DNA of 64,000 bases from Moniliella sp. 'wahieum' (GCA_003971905.1 RSEE01000051.1:248001-312000), one strand, 5' to 3'; numbered from the stretch's first letter, positions 1 through 10,736 are shown. Program-made: numbers and translations. The notes: generated from the sequence alone by a model not told the origin.

Positions 1-77
1 CCTCCTGGGATGTGCTCCTCCCTCCTTCCGCTCAACCTTTAGATCGGTTGGGTCCCTTATGAGCTCCCTTACTGACC

Positions 78-127
78 TAATCGTTATCGTTATCGTTGTC
101 GTTGTCGTTGTCGTTGTCGTTTTGCAG
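78..127 (+). repeat. TCGTTA/TCGTTG hexanucleotide repeat forming an intron 3' end
   Basis: Seven or so copies of a TCGTTR hexamer run directly into TTTTGCAG, which I read as the splice acceptor before the RPL13 start codon. The repeat would therefore serve as the polypyrimidine tract. CTGACCTAAT at about 72-81 is a plausible branch site. The donor site lies outside the window. Confidence 0.6.
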
Positions 128-128
128 G

Positions 129-749
129 ATGGGTTTCCGGCACAACAACATCCTTCACAACAACCACTTCCGCAAGGACTGGCAGCGCCGGGTCAATGTG
201 TGGTTTGACCAGCCCGGCGCCAAGAAGCGCAGGCGCAATGCCCGCGCTGGGAAGGTGGCGCGTTCCGGTCTGAAGCCCGTCGACTCGCTTCGCCCCGTTG
301 TGCGCTGCCCGACGCTCAAGTACAACCGCAAGCTGCGTGCCGGACGTGGGTTTACCCTTGAGGAGCTCAAGGCCGCTGGTGTGCCCCAGAAGCTCGCTCG
401 CGTGATTGGCATCTCGGTCGACCACCGCCGCAAGAACCGTTCGGAGGAAGGCTTGCGCCTCAACATTGAGCGTGTCAAGGCTTACCGTGAGCGTGTGGTG
501 GTGATCCCTGCCAAGGGCAAGGGCGCCAAGCTCGCCGAGCTCGCCTCGGCCCCCAAGGTGGAGAACGTGGCGGCTGCGTTCCCCATTCCTGCCGGCACGG
601 TGGCTGAGAAGCCCCGTGCGATCACCCAGGAGGAGAAGGACTTTGAGGCCTTCAAGACTCTCCGCCATGCGCGCAACACCCACCGCCAGGCAGGCTTCCG
701 TGCGGCTCACCAGGCCAAGAAGGAGGCCGAAGAGAAGGCCAAGAAGTAA
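129..749 (+). CDS. RPL13: 60S ribosomal protein L13 (eL13)
   Basis: Structural protein of the large cytosolic ribosomal subunit. The 206-residue reading frame is uninterrupted and is recognisable over its whole length: an N-terminal GFRHNNILHNNHFRKDW block, the VDSLRPVVRCPTLKYN block near residues 55-70, GFTLEELKAAG near 80-90, and a Lys/Arg/Glu-rich C-terminus ending EEKAKK. The start was chosen at 129 because the family begins with MGF. An in-frame upstream start would only add translation of the TCGTTG microsatellite. The sequence just before the ATG reads like the 3' end of an intron (pyrimidine-rich, then TTTTGCAG at 120-127), so a 5'UTR intron probably ends two bases before the start codon. 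This is one of only two conserved genes here without a frame break. Very sure of identity. Confidence 0.97.
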   Translation: MGFRHNNILHNNHFRKDWQRRVNVWFDQPGAKKRRRNARAGKVARSGLKPVDSLRPVVRCPTLKYNRKLRAGRGFTLEELKAAGVPQKLARVIGISVDHRRKNRSEEGLRLNIERVKAYRERVVVIPAKGKGAKLAELASAPKVENVAAAFPIPAGTVAEKPRAITQEEKDFEAFKTLRHARNTHRQAGFRAAHQAKKEAEEKAKK

Positions 750-1392
750 TCGGATTCCCTTACGATGGTCCTTGTTCCTCTTGGTCCTTGTTCCACTTGA
801 CCATGACCTCCTCTCTTTCCGCACCTTTGACCAGCCTCTCTCATGCTCTCACCCCAAAATGGGCTCTTGTCTACCCCTGCCGGAGCAGCTGGTGCGGTTC
901 AGCGCTCTTGTGCTGCGGGATCCTGGTTCCCCAAGCTCACCTGTATGCCATGCTGTTGGCGCAGCGAGGGTAGTGGGCTCCCTGCCTGACAGCCCAAATC
1001 CTTATGTCCAACCTACCAGGTGCTTTGCTTCGGTGCCCACTGGGTGCTTGTAGTTGCGCAACGTAGCAGACAAAAGGTAGCAGAATGTAGGTGGGACTCG
1101 CTGGTTAAGCTTAACTTTAAGGGACGTAGCCTGAAAGGTTAAACATACAACGTACGTCTTCAGAAAATGTAACTTTCAATATCAGCTGGACGGCACCCAT
1201 GCCAATTAATAAGTAGCACGTGACCCTTGAGACTACTGGGGCTGTGCGGTACTGGTACTCTGGTACTCTGGCTGAGCTTGAAGCTTGAAGGGTCAACGTT
1301 TCAACTCAACTCATTCCCTCACCGGTCACCGGTCACCGGTCACCAAACCTTGCCCCTCACACCCGATTCTATTCCATGACTTCGTCGATCCG
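750..1392. other. Gene-free spacer, RPL13 3' end to QCR8
   Basis: I see no coding potential here. The spacer ends with two period-7 arrays, GCTTGAA x2 (about 1276-1289) and CACCGGT x3.6 (1320-1344). The latter lies about 50 bp upstream of the presumed QCR8 start, in its promoter or 5'UTR. Confidence 0.6.
1320..1344. repeat. Heptamer array CACCGGT x3.6
   Basis: Perfect tandem repeat with a 7-bp unit containing the palindrome ACCGGT. The same unit recurs at 37428-37450. Confidence 0.9.
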
Positions 1393-2183
1393 ATGCAGCC
1401 CCTTCAAAGCCTTCTCTCAGCGGCGGCGCGCCTGCGCCCAAGTACGTCAAGTGGGTGCGTATTCTCCCTTGCGCGTCCTCTCTGCCCAGCGTCCGGCTGG
1501 TCCGTTGAGCGGTGAGCGCTGAGTTGAGCGTGGAGCGTTGGGGGTCACACTGTTAACATCGGCCTGTCCTTTTGTCATATCTGCCCTTCGGCTTGGGTAC
1601 TGCGTATGTCTGTAGCTCGGATGGTGGGGCAACATCTCTGGGTATGGCCAGGTCGTCCAGGCTCAGCGTGGCATTATCACCTACAGTATGTCTTTCTCCT
1701 TCCCCCGCGTTCGCTCGTCCCCGTGGACAAGGTCGTTGCAGGTGGTTTTGTGGCTATAGTGACCGGTACGCTTACGCAGTTGGTACGATCCCTGCGTGGG
1801 TGGTTGGTCCGGCGCCGCTTACCACCGCGATCTTTCCTGCTTCTTCTTCCTGTGCCCTGGGATCGATTGGTCCTCGCTCGATCCCTCCTTGCCCCCCGAC
1901 CTGGTGGTCTATGGACGTTCTTGCCCCCCCCCCCCTCCCCCCCATTGGCTAACCGAACGAAACATCTCTATTTCGCAGCTCTGTCGCCCAACCAGGTGAG
2001 CATCACCCGCCACATGTTCCGTGAGCACGCCAAGTGGTTCGCCATTCGTGCCGGCCGACAGGCCTGGGCCGTGCTACCGGCCGTCTGGTCTCTACTATGG
2101 CGTGCTGAACTCGTCCAAGGAATCCAACCACTTCCGCGCTTCCAAGCAGGGCCTGCTCAAGTACGGCCATCACGACGGAGTGA
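1393..2183 (+). CDS. QCR8: Cytochrome b-c1 complex subunit 8 (ubiquinone-binding protein QP-C)
   Basis: Small subunit of mitochondrial respiratory complex III in the inner membrane. I assemble it from three exons: about 1393-1454 (ending APAPKYVKW), 1616-1685 (LGWWGNISGYG through GIITY) and 1979 to about 2183 (LSPNQ onward). The introns are 1455-1615 and 1686-1978, both GT-AG. The join at 1685/1979 restores the family hallmark GIITYTLSPNQ. Exon 3 holds the single hydrophobic stretch (AWAVLPAV..YYGVLNSSKE) and a basic tail ending near GLLKYGHHDG. Total length is about 95 residues, the usual size. Frame breaks occur in exon 1 (about 1420), near 2080-2092 and just before the presumed stop, so the exact start and end are uncertain. 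No single long ORF reveals this gene. Confidence 0.75.
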
Positions 2184-2633
2184 CCTTGTTCTTTCCGACT
2201 TTGCACTTGACTCGCACCACCACAATCTATTGCTCAAAGGTTCCCATTGATCGAACCGACGATGCAGTACACAAGGCAACAAACAAGTATAAGGGAATTA
2301 GATCGCATAAACAAAGTGGCACCTATAACTTTTGAAGCGTGAAGGGAATGAGGGGAATGAGATCTGAGAGAACACCCTGCCAGCAAGCACCAAGGAGACA
2401 GCGCGAATGCGATAGGTAATACCTCTGGGGAAGGAAAGGCCGAGAGGAGAAACGATGAGGAGAGGCGGAAGAAGGGCAAGACCAGCTTGCAGTCCGTCTC
2501 TGACCAGGACGGAATGTCATGACCACAGAATATGCCACAGACGTGCGGTCATAGCCTGAACATTCGAACCATCAAGCCGAGGTCCGATGCATGGTACCAG
2601 TACAAGCAACAACAGAGCCCATTGTCACCCAGA
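2184..2633. other. Convergent 3' spacer
   Basis: About 450 bases lie between the ends of QCR8 and the DPBB gene. I see no gene. It presumably holds both 3'UTRs. Confidence 0.5.
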
Positions 2634-3919
2634 TTAAGCGTCAAACCCCCACTTGACCGAGGCTGAATGCGAAGGCACAATATCCTTGTACGCCGAGCCA
2701 ACGGCGATAAAGTTCTCTGTCGTGTCTGGGATCCACTCCACCACCTGCGCCTTGGTCTTCTTACCATCCTCAGCTACGATCGTCACCCATTTCCCGCACG
2801 CATCCTGCAGCTTGGCGTTGGGTAGGCCTTGGTGGGACCAATGGCGACGGGGATAGTGCCCTTGGGCGTACTGATCCCCGGGCACCATTCAGGGTCAATC
2901 ACGTCCCACCATTCCAGCGTGCTGGCGTACCGGGCCCGAGGGGGAAGCCTTGTCCTTGGTGGATCCCGAGGAGGAAGAGGCGCTGCTGTGCGCAACCTTG
3001 TTCTCCACCTCCTTGCTGACGGAAACAGTCTTGGATGTGGGCTTGGCTTGGGCAGGACCACAGGGAGAAGGGGTACCATCATCAAAGGACCACTCGACGT
3101 TGAAGATACCCAACACATGCTGAGCCAACTTGCCAAACAGGCCGTACGTCAGATCAATGTCACAGGCGTTGAGGCAGGTCTGGGTCGAAGCTACGCGTGG
3201 CAGAGTATGGTATCAAGGAGAAGGACAGGGTCAGTGTGGTCTCTGGGGTACGGGGTTCACATTCATGCAACATGCCCATTGCACCCTCTCCAAAGCATTC
3301 TTTTTTGTGCAGTAAAACACGTACGCGACGGAGGACACTCGTCCATAATGCGCGCTTGCTGGCTGCCAAAGATACCCTTGATCGTGATTGTCTTGTAGCA
3401 CAGCTCCTCGCGGCTGATTCCGTGTTGGGCAAAGTAATCGTACCCAGGCGTGGCCAGAGCAACACCAAGCTGAAGAGAAATCATTAGTCGCAGGGAGAGA
3501 GAAAGAGACGGTCAGCGGCTGTCTTGCATGTGTCACGCACGTCGAGGAGCACGCATCAATTGATGGGCCCAGCGTATCGAGGCATTTGCACGCGAGGAGA
3601 GCACTCAGGGCCATATCAGAGACACACAGGGTAGAGGACAAACGTACCGTGTTGTCGGTCATGTACGTGCCACAGCTACCAACGGGGCTAGGTCCCTCGG
3701 TAGCAGGGTGGTACCATGTAGCCTGGCCCTGGATGCCACGGGCAGCAACTTTGGCGGCGAGGGTGGCGTTGTTGGAAATGTATCCGTGGCGCTCTGGGGG
3801 GAGGATGGAGCACGGCGGTGGCCGTGGTGGGTGCCAAAGGCACGCCGCTGGGGCGTGGCAAGCGCACTGGTGGAGGCGGTGAGGGCCAGCAGGAGGGAGG
3901 TCAACAAGGCGGGCTTCAT
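2634..3919 (-). CDS. Secreted double-psi beta-barrel (expansin/barwin-like) protein
   Basis: Probable extracellular protein of the RlpA/expansin-like DPBB fold, a group often tied to cell-wall binding or loosening. The protein starts with a signal peptide (MKPALLTSLLLALTASTSALA). Exon 1 (3919-3648) contains GQATWYHPATEG and GSCGTYMTDNT. Exon 2 (3469-3325) contains GVALATPGYDYFAQ and ends near MDECP. Exon 3 starts at 3190 with TCLNACDIDLTYGLFGKLA and then VLGIFNVEWSF. These are the conserved Cys, Asp and aromatic blocks of the fold. Introns at 3647-3470 and 3324-3191 are GT-AG. Downstream is a Ser/Lys linker, then a second cysteine-containing module (WWDVIDPEWCPG, DACGKWVTIVAEDGKK) ending at 2634. 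One-base breaks occur at a C-run near 3800 and near 2935 and 2825. Fold assignment is fairly sure, the substrate unknown. Confidence 0.75.
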
Positions 3920-5497
3920 GGTGAAGACGGTTTAGGGAGCGTGGGGGGGATCGCGGTTGTGGTGGCGTATATAGCGGGGGTGGAGGAGACACACACGATC
4001 CAGCGTGTGCGGTTGGGGGAGGATGGAGGAGACGGCGAGGCAGAGAGACATGGGAACGGGGAGGTACTTTATAGAAAAAGGGGGGAGGACTGTAGCAGGT
4101 GCATCGGCTGTACTTGGCCAGTGTCTCCGCAATCCACCCAGGCAGAGCTCTGGGGCCAGCCTGGCGCCGATCCCGAATGGGGCAGCGCAAGCTAGCGCCC
4201 AGAGTGTGGAGTGTGCCCCAGTGCGGCGCCAGGCGGCCACCGGCTGCAAGGGTGCGGGAGGATGTGCAGCTGCGGCCGCCAAGCCGGCCGAGTGCGAACG
4301 GGCAGTGGGCCGCTGTACCAGGCCCGTCCCTTGAAGCTAGGAGGGTAATTAAGCTTTCGGCGGGAGGCTTCTAGGAACTCTGCCGTGGCGCCCACAAGCT
4401 GCAGCGCCCCGCCCGGCGCCACTTGGAGACGTGTGCAAGGAGGCATGCACCGAGCCGTGAGGATGCAATCAGGACAGGCACCAGGTGGCCCCAAGGCAGA
4501 GGGTCCGATTGCGAGGACGATGCCATGGTGCATATGAGCATGGCTGCATGCCCGCCGACACGGCTGCGGGGGGCAGACGTTCTGCATGCGACCCACCAAT
4601 ATAAACGCTGCGACTATGCAGCCGGTACCCTGTGTGTGTGGCCGCCCGAGCACCGTCCATTGCCACCAGCCGGCACACACGCTGTGCGTCCACGTGTCGG
4701 CAAGGCTACTTACGTCCCACAGTCTCATCCATACTATGTCGATGGACAGGACAGACTCAATGTCAGCCTGACGACACGACCGCGCAAGGGAGGGTAGTTG
4801 CGGATAGTATGTTTTCCTCATTCCCTCCCGCGTAGCCTCCCACGCGTGTGCACACCCACGAAAACCACCCACATCCACACAGTGCACCCGAACCATGCCG
4901 TCACGGTCGATGCTGCGTTGACGCTAACAAGCTGTGTTGGCTCTTACACAGAACTTGATAAAAACTGCTGTTGGCAAAAGGAATGCACGATGCCCAGCAT
5001 ACCAGGATGCAGATACACCCCCTCTTCAGCACAAAGCCCTTAGATGACCTATCTGGTCCCATGCATTCATGCATGCATCGCCTATATATAGTCAACAGAC
5101 ACGCTTTAACAGCACTGGCACCCCGCCAAGTATCAGCAAATCCCACGGTCCCATCCACATGCACTGCAACTGCAGTGCATTTCGAGGACACCTTTCGGCT
5201 GCAAACCACTTCCAAATGAGAAAGCAAGACTAGAAAACCCTGAGCTATATACCCACGCGGAACAATCGCAAGAGAAGAGACAATCAATTGGCAGGACGGT
5301 CGTAGTCGTTATGGGTTTACAGTTTTTGCTGAAAGACATCGAGAAGCGGAGAGTGGTGTGGAAAAACACAGTCAGAGCGAAAAGGGGGTGGGACTACAAC
5401 AACTGGGACTTGGGTCTCTCCAAACGGGGGCTTGATAATGCTAAAAGGGGAGAGAACGCGCCCAAATGATGGGTATAGGCCCACCGAGCCGCAAAAA
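3920..5497. other. Gene-free spacer upstream of the DPBB gene
   Basis: About 1.6 kb between the DPBB promoter and the 3' end of the next minus-strand gene. No open frame here has plausible composition or matches a family I know. A CTATATATAG element lies near 5083-5092 without an obvious gene next to it. Confidence 0.5.
3968..3973 (-). promoter_or_regulatory. TATA-like element of the DPBB gene
   Basis: TATATA about 50 bp upstream of the start codon at 3919, inside a GC-rich leader. The spacing is plausible for a short 5'UTR. The call rests on sequence and position only. Confidence 0.4.
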
Positions 5498-6543
5498 TTA
5501 GGCGGCAGCGAGGGCGGGCTGGACGGTCTCTTGGATTGCCGCCGACGGACGGCGGACTTTCTTGGTCTTTTCTTTATCCTTCTTGGGCTCAGGTGGCAGC
5601 GCCTCCTCCCACGCACGGTCCGTGACGTTAGTCACCGTGCGCTGAGTCGAGCGCGCTTCATCCTCGGCAGCAGCAAGCGTCTCGTTGTACTCGTTCTGGC
5701 CCAGAATCTTGACGAGCTGCTGCGCATTGCGCTTGACCCAGTAGCCGGGGGGCAGAAGGCGCACGTACGACTCCTTGTCGGCCACCATGGCGCGAATACG
5801 AATCGAGGGAGCATCGCCTTCACGGTGAACATCCACCTGCTTCGTACCGGGCTGGACCACATTGGTGCGCTCCGCATGCAGGCGGGCAAGACCCGGCTGA
5901 ATGCACATAAGGAGGTAGAACATATTCTCGAGCGGCTCATCCGCATCGAGGAGCACAGTGGCGGGATGCTCGTCAGACTGCTCAACGCGCACATTCCAAA
6001 TGTCGGGCGAGGCCATCTGGTACGACGGAGTGTGGCGACGGTGCTGGACGTGGTGGTGACGGTGACCCTTGGCAGTCTCCTCGGCCGCACGGTCTTCCTC
6101 CGTCTTGCCCGAGCGAATGAAGTCAATCCACTTGCGCGGCATGTGAATGTAAATGTAGCCATCTTCCGTGTCGGCCGACGAAGGCGCAGGCTTGCGAAGC
6201 GCAAAGAGCTCCGTGCGCAAGTGGCTCGCCTGAGTCCAGTGACGGTCCTCGAGCTTCTGGCGCTGCTCCATCACCCACGGCTTGGCACGCTCCCACGCCT
6301 CGCGCGTCCACGGCTTGGACGTCACGTGGGGCAGGCGCACCTGCTTGGCAGTCGCGGCGAGCACAGGCTCAGCCGATTGATACAGAACACCACCAGCCTG
6401 AAACGAATAGAACAGGACAGGGTTAGGAGGGATGATACAACAAAAAGGGGGTGAAAACAAATGGGACAAAATACGAACCTGCTTAGGACTCGTGCTGGAC
6501 TCGTCCTGGGCGGCGTTGGCGTTCTGGCGGCTTTTCTTCCCAT
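5498..6543 (-). CDS. Conserved-looking protein of unknown function
   Basis: I do not recognise this protein. Exon 1 (6543-6479) begins MGKKSRQNANAAQDE if one G is missing after ATGGG. It joins after SPKQ to exon 2 (6397-5498), which reads AGGVLYQSAEPVLAAT onward. The intron (6478-6398, 81 nt) is GT-AG with a good pyrimidine tract. The mature protein is about 325 residues, soluble, without a signal peptide or membrane span. Its ordered middle part includes DGYIYIHMPRKWIDFIRSG and ADEPLENMFYLLMCIQPG. The C-terminus is basic (KKDKEKTKKVRR) and Ala-rich. A His-rich patch (HRHHHVQHRRH) sits at mid-length. The opposite strand is also open for about 340 codons, but that frame lacks introns and has antisense-type composition. 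Real gene likely, function unknown. Confidence 0.65.
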
Positions 6544-6695
6544 CTTGGGCAAACTTGGTTGGTAGTTGGGTGGTGCACGAAGCGACCGGGAGGTTGGTTG
6601 GGGGGGTGGGGGGGGGGCGGTTGAAGGGGCTGGGATGCTGGTTGACCGGGGAGGTCTGGGGAAAAGGAAAACGACAACCAGTGTCGACACCAGCT

Positions 6696-6701
6696 TATAT
6701 A
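6696..6701 (-). promoter_or_regulatory. TATA-like element upstream of the unknown gene
   Basis: TATATAAGC on the minus strand, about 155 bp upstream of the start codon at 6543. Confidence 0.35.
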
Positions 6702-7720
6702 CAGTTTGCTCACACGATATCGGTGGGCGGTTACATGCATTACAGTGCACAGCTGAGACGGGCCCACACTGGCGCCCTGCTGGGGCCGGCGCAGCGCCTT
6801 GGTGCATCAACAGCTGCGCTCGAGCCAAGGAGAGAGAAGCGAGCGGGGTCGGCCGGGGAGATGCAAGACGGGCGCAGTGCCCCTGCCTGCGCCTCCTGCG
6901 CCCCACGCTGCCCCCTTGCGTGTGGGTGGGCAGCCGGCGCGTGCTGCAACAGGCTCCACCCACCTCCGCCCACCACACCGCCGCCAAAAAGCACTCAGTG
7001 AGTACTACTCAAAAGCGCTCAGCCGCTCAGCCGCCGGCCAGCCCATCACCCTGGCCCATATATCACGCGTCACGGCGCCGCCGGGCACCGTGTCCAGCGA
7101 CCTGCACCAGCGCCATGCGCTTGGGCGCCACGTTGTGTGCCCCCCCGGGCGCGCTTGGGCGTGGTGGGTGGGCGGTGGTGGTGGTGGCCCGGTTGGCCCA
7201 GTGGGCTGAGCGCTGGCCAGGCGCGGCGCCAGTGGCGGTGACTGGGTCATGAGATCAGGCAACCCGGCAAGCGTGCAGTGTGCAGTGGGCCACCTCTTGG
7301 CCCCGATCAGATGTTCAGATGCTGCGGCAGCCACTTGCCTGGGGCCCCGCACAGACCCCCTCCCACTGCACCAGTCTCCCCGCAGCTGCGGTGCCCCGCA
7401 CAATTACCCGCCCAGCAGCGCGCCCGTGTGGGTCCCAGGTCTCCCCACCTCGCCTTGCGACGCTGCATTGAATTCAGTTGGACGTTGGGTCCAGGTGCTG
7501 CTTCCCCATCCCCCCAACCGTGGTATCCTATGACGACACCTCCCACCCGCGATGCGTCCTCGGGCCTGGGGATGGCCTACCATGCCACCCAGCCCCCGAC
7601 ATCTCCGCCTGCCTGGCCGCGTTGCACCATCCCCACACCATGGCTTCGAGTCATACCTCTCGTCGTCCGCCTTTTCTCCATCGGCCCACCGTCATTAGCG
7701 TCATCCATCATTAATCATTG

Positions 7721-7804
7721 CCCATTGCCCATCGCCCATCGCCCATCGCCCATCGCCCATCGCCCATCGCCCATCGCCCAGCGCCCATCATGCATCACCC
7801 ATAG
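7721..7804. repeat. Heptamer array CCCATCG, 12 units
   Basis: Seven perfect CCCATCG units (7728-7776) are flanked in register by one degenerate unit before (CCCATTG) and four after (CCCAGCG, CCCATCA, TGCATCA, CCCATAG). This is the longest period-7 array in the window. Confidence 0.92.
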
Positions 7805-8296
7805 CCCACGCCGTGCATCAGATGATCATCCACGTCCTCCCTGCTCCTCCAGCATTCCACCTGTGCTTTCCTATACCTTGGACATTCGACCCCGTGCCCC
7901 CCTGGATGGGAAAAGACCACTTGATCGATCTTTGTGGTCCGCGGGCCATCGATCATCGATCAGATCGATCAGCGACCATCACATGCCACATCTCGATCAT
8001 CTATCTCATCGATCTCATCTCTCATCTCTCTTGGAAGAGCTTGAAGCTTGACATGAGCTTGATGTAACCGTAAGCGCGTAACGCTAAACATGAATGACAT
8101 TCAACCATGCAAATCATGCACACCGATCTATACAATCGATGCCAACCGTTCATTGAACTAGTGCGATACAATCAAAGTCAGACTGTTGGACACCGACAAA
8201 CCACGAACCTAACCTTCCTAGCTACCAACATGTGTTCACCCCACCTGACGGACCGAGGAGTGTTGCGTGTGTACGCCCACACACGCCATCTAGCGC

Positions 8297-9616
8297 CTAG
8301 GGGTCGTCCGGATCGTTGGACCAGCCCGATTGGAGGGCATCGAGGATGCGTAACAATGGCTGGGCCCCTGACAACTTGCCACTGGTTCCCTCGGGTGGCT
8401 GCTGCAAGCCGTCAAACACCGCTTGGATCCGGACCGTCTCGTGGCGTGCTTGCTGATCGAGCGAACGCAAGACGGAACGGGTATAATTAAATGACTTGGT
8501 CGTGGTGCGCATGTAGGCCACCGCATACCGCTTCGTCGCCTCGTCTGTAGGTCGCTGGCGCAGTACAGACAACAGGTGGCGATTGGGCAAGACCGGGACA
8601 TCGGCCAGAGCTGTGCGTGGGAAAGGGGAGGTGGATTGGGATCGTCGCCTACGGCCGTGGCGGTACTTGCGCGAATAGAGTGGATGATAGGGAAGGAGAA
8701 CTTGCCCTCTGTCAAGTCTTCGGCAAACCCCTTGTTGTCAGCGTATTGCGACGATTGCAAGTTCATGTAGTCGTCGCGAATTTGGAACAGGAGACCGATC
8801 AGATCGGCGAGAGGAAGTAGGTCCGGAGCTAGGTTGGACGAATGGTCGGGCCGGGGAGAAAATACAGGCGAGCGGGGCGGGTTAGAGGAGGAAGATGAGT
8901 CGGTGGAGGAGGCAGGGGCGTTGACGCTATAAAAGGGGCTGTGGGCCAGCATGAGCTTCAAAGCGATCCGGAACAGGCCTCCCGTCTTGTTGGCCACCAT
9001 TTGCACATATTCCTCCTCCGTAGGACAAATCAACGAGTCACGCCAAAATAGGTCCATGCCTTGCCTCGGTGCAGGTTCACCATCTCCTCCGCCACGACAT
9101 GTGCCAAGTCAGCAGCGCGGAGGCGGGCCTGCGCCGGGTCCGCTTGCGGGTGCGTCAGGCCAAGACGGAAGATCTCGTCAAACACAACAAAGTATACGTA
9201 GTTGGCCGTATTGATGGTTTGCGGTACCCCATAAATCTTGTGAGCGACCGGAACTCCTCGGCGCAGCTCCGAGTTGTCCTCCACATCATCCATCAGGAGC
9301 GAGGCCGTGTGGAGCATCTGCACACGACAAATCACCTCCAGCGTGGCAGGGGGTACCTGGAGCCACTGGTTGAAGGCCGAGATGAGTTGGGTGCGGACCT
9401 CTTTGCCAGGGTGGGTGGCAAGGTAGTTGTACGGTTCCATCAATGCCTACCGCCAAACCGACCGTCAGCAGGAGAGAGGCGAGGCGAGGCGAGGTGAGGG
9501 CGAGGGCGAAGGGAGGGACGCACCTGCTCCTTCTCCAAAGGCCAGGGGGCCGGTGCTTTGAGACGGTCGAGCACATTGTGATACCAATCCGCATCGGGGG
9601 AGGTAGGGGGCGACAT
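8297..9616 (-). CDS. BTS1: Geranylgeranyl diphosphate synthase
   Basis: Short-chain trans-prenyltransferase that extends farnesyl diphosphate to the C20 product used for protein prenylation and other isoprenoids. Exon 1 (9616-9524, [19 protein letters not shown]) joins across a GT-AG intron (9523-9447) to [15 protein letters not shown], the typical fungal N-terminal block. The first Asp-rich motif reads [15 protein letters not shown]. The second reads [25 protein letters not shown] followed by [11 protein letters not shown], as in fungal GGPPS. A Ser/Pro-rich insertion of about 30 residues precedes the second motif. Two one-base deletions (near 9055, at LHRG/GMDLFW, and near 8600) break the frame. 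Adding them back gives 414 codons. All catalytic motifs are present, so I consider it functional. Confidence 0.9.
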
Positions 9617-10189
9617 GGCGGGCAGCGTCAACGCTGATTGGCTCGGTGGGGGTGGTGGATGGAGCAGGTGGAGCTTCACGTGCACCTGAAGCTGGGAGTG
9701 GCGCGCAGCGACGTGGCAGCTAGGAGAAGCACGTGAGCGTGATGACGTCAGCCGGGGGTGTGGACGTAATCGAGCCTGCGTTTCGGTGCAAAGGTGATGC
9801 TCGCTGCATTGTTCGATGGGTGCCGATCGGGGTCGTTCGCTGGACTTTAGGCGTAGGCTCGAGGCAAGGCAGGCAAAGGCAAGGCAGGCACGACATGTGA
9901 CAGGCAAGGCAGGCAAGCCAGACAAGGGGGGGCGGTGCGGCGTGTGACAACCTCGGGCGGCTGGCATAGCGCGTGTGGAGATGATTCAGGAGGGTGGGCC
10001 ACGTCGAACGTTGAACGTTGAAAGGACGAACCTGCGCATGGTTAAGCGCTAAGCTGAGCCTCAGCGCGAGTTATTGAGTAGATGCGGCGAGCCGGGGAGC
10101 GCCCCAGATTTCAGAGCGCCTCCGTGCGCCACAGCTGGCATGTAGCGGGGAAGGATGACATCAGTGGCATTGGCATCTGCTTCGACACG
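9617..10189. other. Upstream region of GGPPS and spacer
   Basis: Contains GGCAAGGCAGGCA-type repeats at about 9865-9920 and a GAACGTT x2.4 array (10006-10022). No gene recognised. Confidence 0.5.
10006..10022. repeat. Heptamer array GAACGTT x2.4
   Basis: Tandem 7-bp unit containing the palindrome AACGTT. Related AACGTT-bearing arrays lie near 22295, 38127 and 60224. Confidence 0.8.
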
Positions 10190-10736
10190 ATGGCCGCTAC
10201 CCACTCCATCCTGCGTCCCCATCGCAACCCGGCCCACCAAGAAAGAGGTCTACCACCATCCTCCTAGCCTTGATGCACATTCTGTACGCGGCATGCGCCC
10301 TGGCGCTCTGCGTCGCAAGCGTCGCTAACGGGGGCTTCCCGTGATCTCTTGATCAACATCCCCGTTGCTGGCGATGCCATGCTGCTCACCCAGCCCACCT
10401 ATGAATATGGCCCCGAAGGCCCCGGTACGCTCAAGGAGATTTACCGCTGGCAGCACGACCGTCGCGACGGCGAATACGACTTTGGCTTAACCCCGACGAG
10501 CTCAAGTTCGATGCTCATCCGCCCCTGGAGTGGGACCAAGTGGTCGCTGTGCCCCCAGAGCCCCCTGCGGCCGTGGGCAGGTCAGAAGACCGGCCGATCA
10601 CCTATGCAATGGTACGCTCTCCCCCCCTCCGGCTCCCTTTCCTTATCTTGACACAACTTTGTTTCTTCAGCTCCTTGCCTACCAACGCGACTTTCATGAG
10701 GCACTGAAAGCCGCAGATGCTCTAAGGATGACCTGA
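10190..10736 (+). CDS. Small protein of unknown function
   Basis: I do not recognise it. The supported part reads DLLINIPVAGDAMLL, TQPTYEYGPEGPGTLKEIY, then after a one-base slip DELKFDAHPPLEWDQVV, RPITYAM. A 59-nt GT-AG intron (10612-10670) then joins to LLAYQRDFHEALKAADALRM and a stop. The N-terminus is ambiguous. From the ATG at 10190 one frame gives a soluble Arg-rich start. Another frame over 10260-10335 gives a hydrophobic LLALMHILYAACALALCVA stretch that would make it a single-pass membrane protein. Splice consensus and codon use support the 3' half; the first 150 bases are guesswork. About 170 residues in total. Confidence 0.45.

Larger units (their letters stand above)
6544..8296. 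other. Gene-free spacer with a heptamer array
   Basis: About 1.75 kb without a credible gene. It contains the CCCATCG array (7721-7804), a cluster of ATCGATC units around 7948-7970, and GAGCTTG+AAGCTTG at about 8037-8050. The long plus-strand frame over 7278-8051 is produced by the repeat and is Pro/Ser/His-rich filler. Confidence 0.55.

Noticed and set aside
90-824. Minus-strand frame of 244 codons
   Set aside because: Exact antisense of RPL13.
5432-6454. Plus-strand frame of 340 codons
   Set aside because: Antisense of the unknown minus-strand gene. It has no intron signals, and its Arg/Leu/His-rich composition is typical of the reverse strand of GC-rich coding DNA.
7721-7804. CRISPR array
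   Set aside because: Direct tandem heptamers without spacers, eukaryotic context, no cas genes.
7278-8051. Plus-strand frame of 257 codons rich in His-Arg-Pro-Ser-Pro
   Set aside because: Created by the CCCATCG array.
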